Below the pieces are notes generated by a model. It made no database searches, was not told where the DNA came from, and worked only from the letters and a program-made list of their open reading frames with translations. The position numbers and the translations under genes are program-made. DNA of 33,749 nucleotides, taken from the NCBI GenBank assembly GCA_002308215.1, contig DBVO01000022.1:1-33749 (forward strand). Reading direction: 5' to 3'. Source of the stretch: Christensenella sp. UBA1262. Lineage in GTDB: Bacteria > Bacillota > Clostridia > Christensenellales > CAG-917. Positions 31,829 through 33,749 of the stretch are shown piece after piece; positions within the stretch are counted from its first letter, which is position 1, and every line of letters starts with the position of its first letter.

Positions 31829-33106
31829 TTAATCACCATAATTTCTGTCAAGAAGTGTGATACCATCGATTTCTGCATCAAAGTATGGTGCTGAACGACG
31901 AGCAAGGTCAGATTCATTGAAGAATGTAACGCTGCCAACTGTATCAATAACGTTTGTTTCGCCTACGAAATCACCATTGATATCTGCAAGATATGATGTA
32001 AGGTGTTCATTATTAACTGTGAAGTTTGCGCAATTGAAAACTTTGAGAGTGCCGAGTGCGAGTTGGTTGCGAACTTCAACAAGTTTTGCAACTGTGCCAT
32101 CTGCTGCTGCTGCACCGAGGTTTGTGAGTTTAACACCACCGTTTGCAATTGTACCGTTCCAATCTTTTGCTACTGCTTCGCCTCTGAGAACTTTAGCAAT
32201 AACATACTTGTAGTATGGAGCCCAGTCAATTCTTGAAGAAACGATAAATGTATCTGGGCAAGATTCGAATGTTGAACCATTGTAAGAAACATTTGGAACA
32301 CCTGCTTCTTCGCAAGCATTTGGAGCACCCCAAGAGTCAGCATGTTGGCTGATAAGGACGCAACCACGGTTGATCAAGTTCTTTGCTGCGTTGTTTTCTG
32401 CTGTTTCATCATACCAAGAACCTGTGAATGTAACTTCCATTGTTACAGATGGAACGATGGATTTAACACCAAGGTAGAATGATGTGTAACCAGACATAAC
32501 TTCTGCGTATGTGAATGCGCCGATGTAACCAATCTTTGGAGCATTTGTTTTGCCCATTGCTTGGAGTTTGAGACCAGCTGCAACACCTGCAAGATATCTG
32601 CCTTCATAGATTGAAGCAAATGCGTTTGCATAGTTAGGAAGGTTTACGACGTGTGCTTGTGTACCAGTTGCATGGCAGAATTGTACGTTTGGACGTGCTT
32701 GAGCTGCTCTGATCATGAATGGTTCATGTCCGAATGAATCAGCGAAAACAACTTTGCATCCTGCATCTGCAAGTTCAAGAGCTGTGTTGTAGCAAGCTTC
32801 TGCTTCATCGATACCACTTCTTACGATGACTTGGCTATCAGAAAGACCGAATTGAGCCTTAACTGATTGAAGTGCATTGATGAAGTTTGCATCATAAGTT
32901 GAGTTCTTGTCATGAAGTGTGATAAGACCTACTTTGAAGTCTGCTGGGAATTGAAGATCAGAATAATCTGGTTCGACAACATTGTAACCTGGCAATTCAA
33001 CTTCTTGTGGACCATTGTTTGCTTTCTTGTTGCAAGCAACGAGACCAACAGTAATTGCTGCGATGAGAGCGATTGCAAGTACGATTGCGATAACTTTCTT
33101 TTTCAT
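31829..33106 (-). CDS. BMP-family nucleoside-binding lipoprotein
   Basis: 425 residues. Signal peptide with KKK, a hydrophobic core and lipobox LVAC; C25 would be lipidated, so the protein is tethered outside the membrane. The mature part is a periplasmic-binding fold of the BMP (Med/PnrA/NupN) family: FKVGLITLHDKNSTYDANF, GCKVVFADSFGHEP, GRYLAGVAAGLKLQAMG, IGYIGAFTYAEV, VTFTGSWYDETAENNAAKNL (segments quoted separately). BMP proteins bind purine nucleosides. AAAGGAG lies 5-6 nt before the ATG. It lies between xpt and the ATPase gene, which supports guanosine/inosine-type uptake. Confidence 0.95.
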   Translation of the reverse strand: MKKKVIAIVLAIALIAAITVGLVACNKKANNGPQEVELPGYNVVEPDYSDLQFPADFKVGLITLHDKNSTYDANFINALQSVKAQFGLSDSQVIVRSGIDEAEACYNTALELADAGCKVVFADSFGHEPFMIRAAQARPNVQFCHATGTQAHVVNLPNYANAFASIYEGRYLAGVAAGLKLQAMGKTNAPKIGYIGAFTYAEVMSGYTSFYLGVKSIVPSVTMEVTFTGSWYDETAENNAAKNLINRGCVLISQHADSWGAPNACEEAGVPNVSYNGSTFESCPDTFIVSSRIDWAPYYKYVIAKVLRGEAVAKDWNGTIANGGVKLTNLGAAAADGTVAKLVEVRNQLALGTLKVFNCANFTVNNEHLTSYLADINGDFVGETNVIDTVGSVTFFNESDLARRSAPYFDAEIDGITLLDRNYGD

Positions 33107-33163
33107 AGTTTCTCCTTTTAGCCCGTTTTGGGTTTAATTTTATTAGGTTTGCTTCTTTAATGT

Positions 33164-33176
33164 GGCGACTATCGCC
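33164..33176 (-). other. Small hairpin at the xpt stop codon
   Basis: GGCGA / TCGCC with 3-nt centre CTA, overlapping the last base of the xpt stop codon. Too short and without a U-run to be a convincing terminator. Confidence 0.35.
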
Positions 33177-33748
33177 TATTTTTTGAAAGTGAGTGATGTA
33201 TCGCTCATGCTTTCAATGACTGCGAGGCTTTCAATTCTAACACCTTCAGCGCGAAGAGCATCTCCACCGCCTTGGAAAGCCTTCTCAATTGCTATAGCAC
33301 AACCAACAAGTTCAGCTCCTGCTTGATTGATGATTGAGATAAGTCCTCTAAGTGCTTCACCATGTGCAAGGAAATCATCAACGATGAGAACCTTATCATC
33401 AGCATTCAAATATGGTTTTGAAACAATGACGTGTGCAACATTGCCATGAGTGAAAGACTTAACCTCTGCTGAATAGCAATCTGTATTAACATTTGCAGTC
33501 TTTTCTTTTTTAGCAAAAAGCACCGGTGCATGCAAATAGTGCGCAGCAGCGCAGGCTATTGCTATACCCGATGCTTCAATAGTTAATATCTTAGTTATAT
33601 GTGAGCCTGAAAAGAGCGCAGAAATTTCCTTACCAATCTCGTCAAGAAGTTCATTATCAATGAGATGATTTAGAAAACCGCCTACTTTGAGAATATTTCC
33701 TGGCAAAACTTTGCCATCTCTCAAAATACGCTCTTCCAATAATTGCAT
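33176..33748 (-). CDS. xpt: Xanthine phosphoribosyltransferase
   Basis: 190 residues, complete. It converts xanthine plus PRPP to XMP in purine salvage. The PRPP-binding motif VLIVDDFLAHGEA is at about 120-132, and the N-terminus (MQLLEERILRDGKVLPGN, then ILKVGGFLNHLID) matches the family from the first residue, so the ATG at 33746-33748 is the start although it is one base from the window edge. Ribosome binding site and promoter are outside. In many Firmicutes xpt is preceded by a purine riboswitch; whether that holds here cannot be seen. It leads the nucleoside transporter genes, separated from the lipoprotein gene by 69 nt. Confidence 0.95.
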   Translation of the reverse strand: MQLLEERILRDGKVLPGNILKVGGFLNHLIDNELLDEIGKEISALFSGSHITKILTIEASGIAIACAAAHYLHAPVLFAKKEKTANVNTDCYSAEVKSFTHGNVAHVIVSKPYLNADDKVLIVDDFLAHGEALRGLISIINQAGAELVGCAIAIEKAFQGGGDALRAEGVRIESLAVIESMSDTSLTFKK

Positions 33749-33749
33749 A

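Overview
The window looks like chromosome from a low-GC, Gram-positive-type anaerobe (Firmicutes/Clostridia-like, possibly an uncultured gut lineage). Evidence: AT-rich DNA, strong AGGAG-type ribosome binding sites, a DnaD-domain replication initiator next to a DnaI-type helicase loader, a BMP-family lipoprotein nucleoside transporter next to xpt, and TGA used as an ordinary stop. No rRNA, tRNA, CRISPR array, insertion sequence or phage gene was seen, so this is mostly core chromosome with a few lineage-specific genes.

Layout. Bases 1-549 hold the 3' end of a DUF4143-type ATPase. Next comes a divergent pair, a membrane-anchored unknown protein (-) and a TetR regulator (+), sharing a compact promoter region with a candidate operator. 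Bases 2384-6304 (-) hold SDR oxidoreductase, membrane-embedded M28 peptidase, TPR protein and DUF4037 nucleotidyltransferase-like protein. Bases 6413-10345 (-) are patatin lipase, polA and coaE. Bases 10483-15974 (-) form an ABC-2-type exporter operon whose last gene is a 982-residue Big_2/beta-helix-like surface protein. A CPA2 cation/proton antiporter (+) is divergent from it. Bases 17673-21448 (-) are the glycolytic operon pgk-tpiA-gpmI with a structured leader. Bases 21810-24336 (-) are mazG, dus and trmL. A small conserved-looking gene (-) faces away from the DnaD-domain initiator and dnaI (+). Bases 27490-33748 (-) are xpt, BMP lipoprotein, ATPase and two permeases, which together describe purine nucleoside uptake and salvage.

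Several gene starts were moved inward from the longest reading frame because a Shine-Dalgarno sequence or terminator hairpin lies inside the longer frame: 1580, 4122, 6304, 10345, 15974 and 20059. Convergent gene pairs are separated by clean inverted-repeat terminators at 613-639, 2357-2379, 17626-17652 and 27447-27470.

No single spectacular new system is obvious. The best candidates for something undescribed are the exporter/beta-helix surface protein operon, the TPR-DUF4037 pair, the pgk leader RNA with mutually exclusive pairings, the four DnaD-like modules in the initiator, two large insertions in the nucleoside transporter ATPase, and a possible 22-residue leader ORF coupled to the small unknown gene. 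All family calls come from reading motifs by eye; no database search was run.
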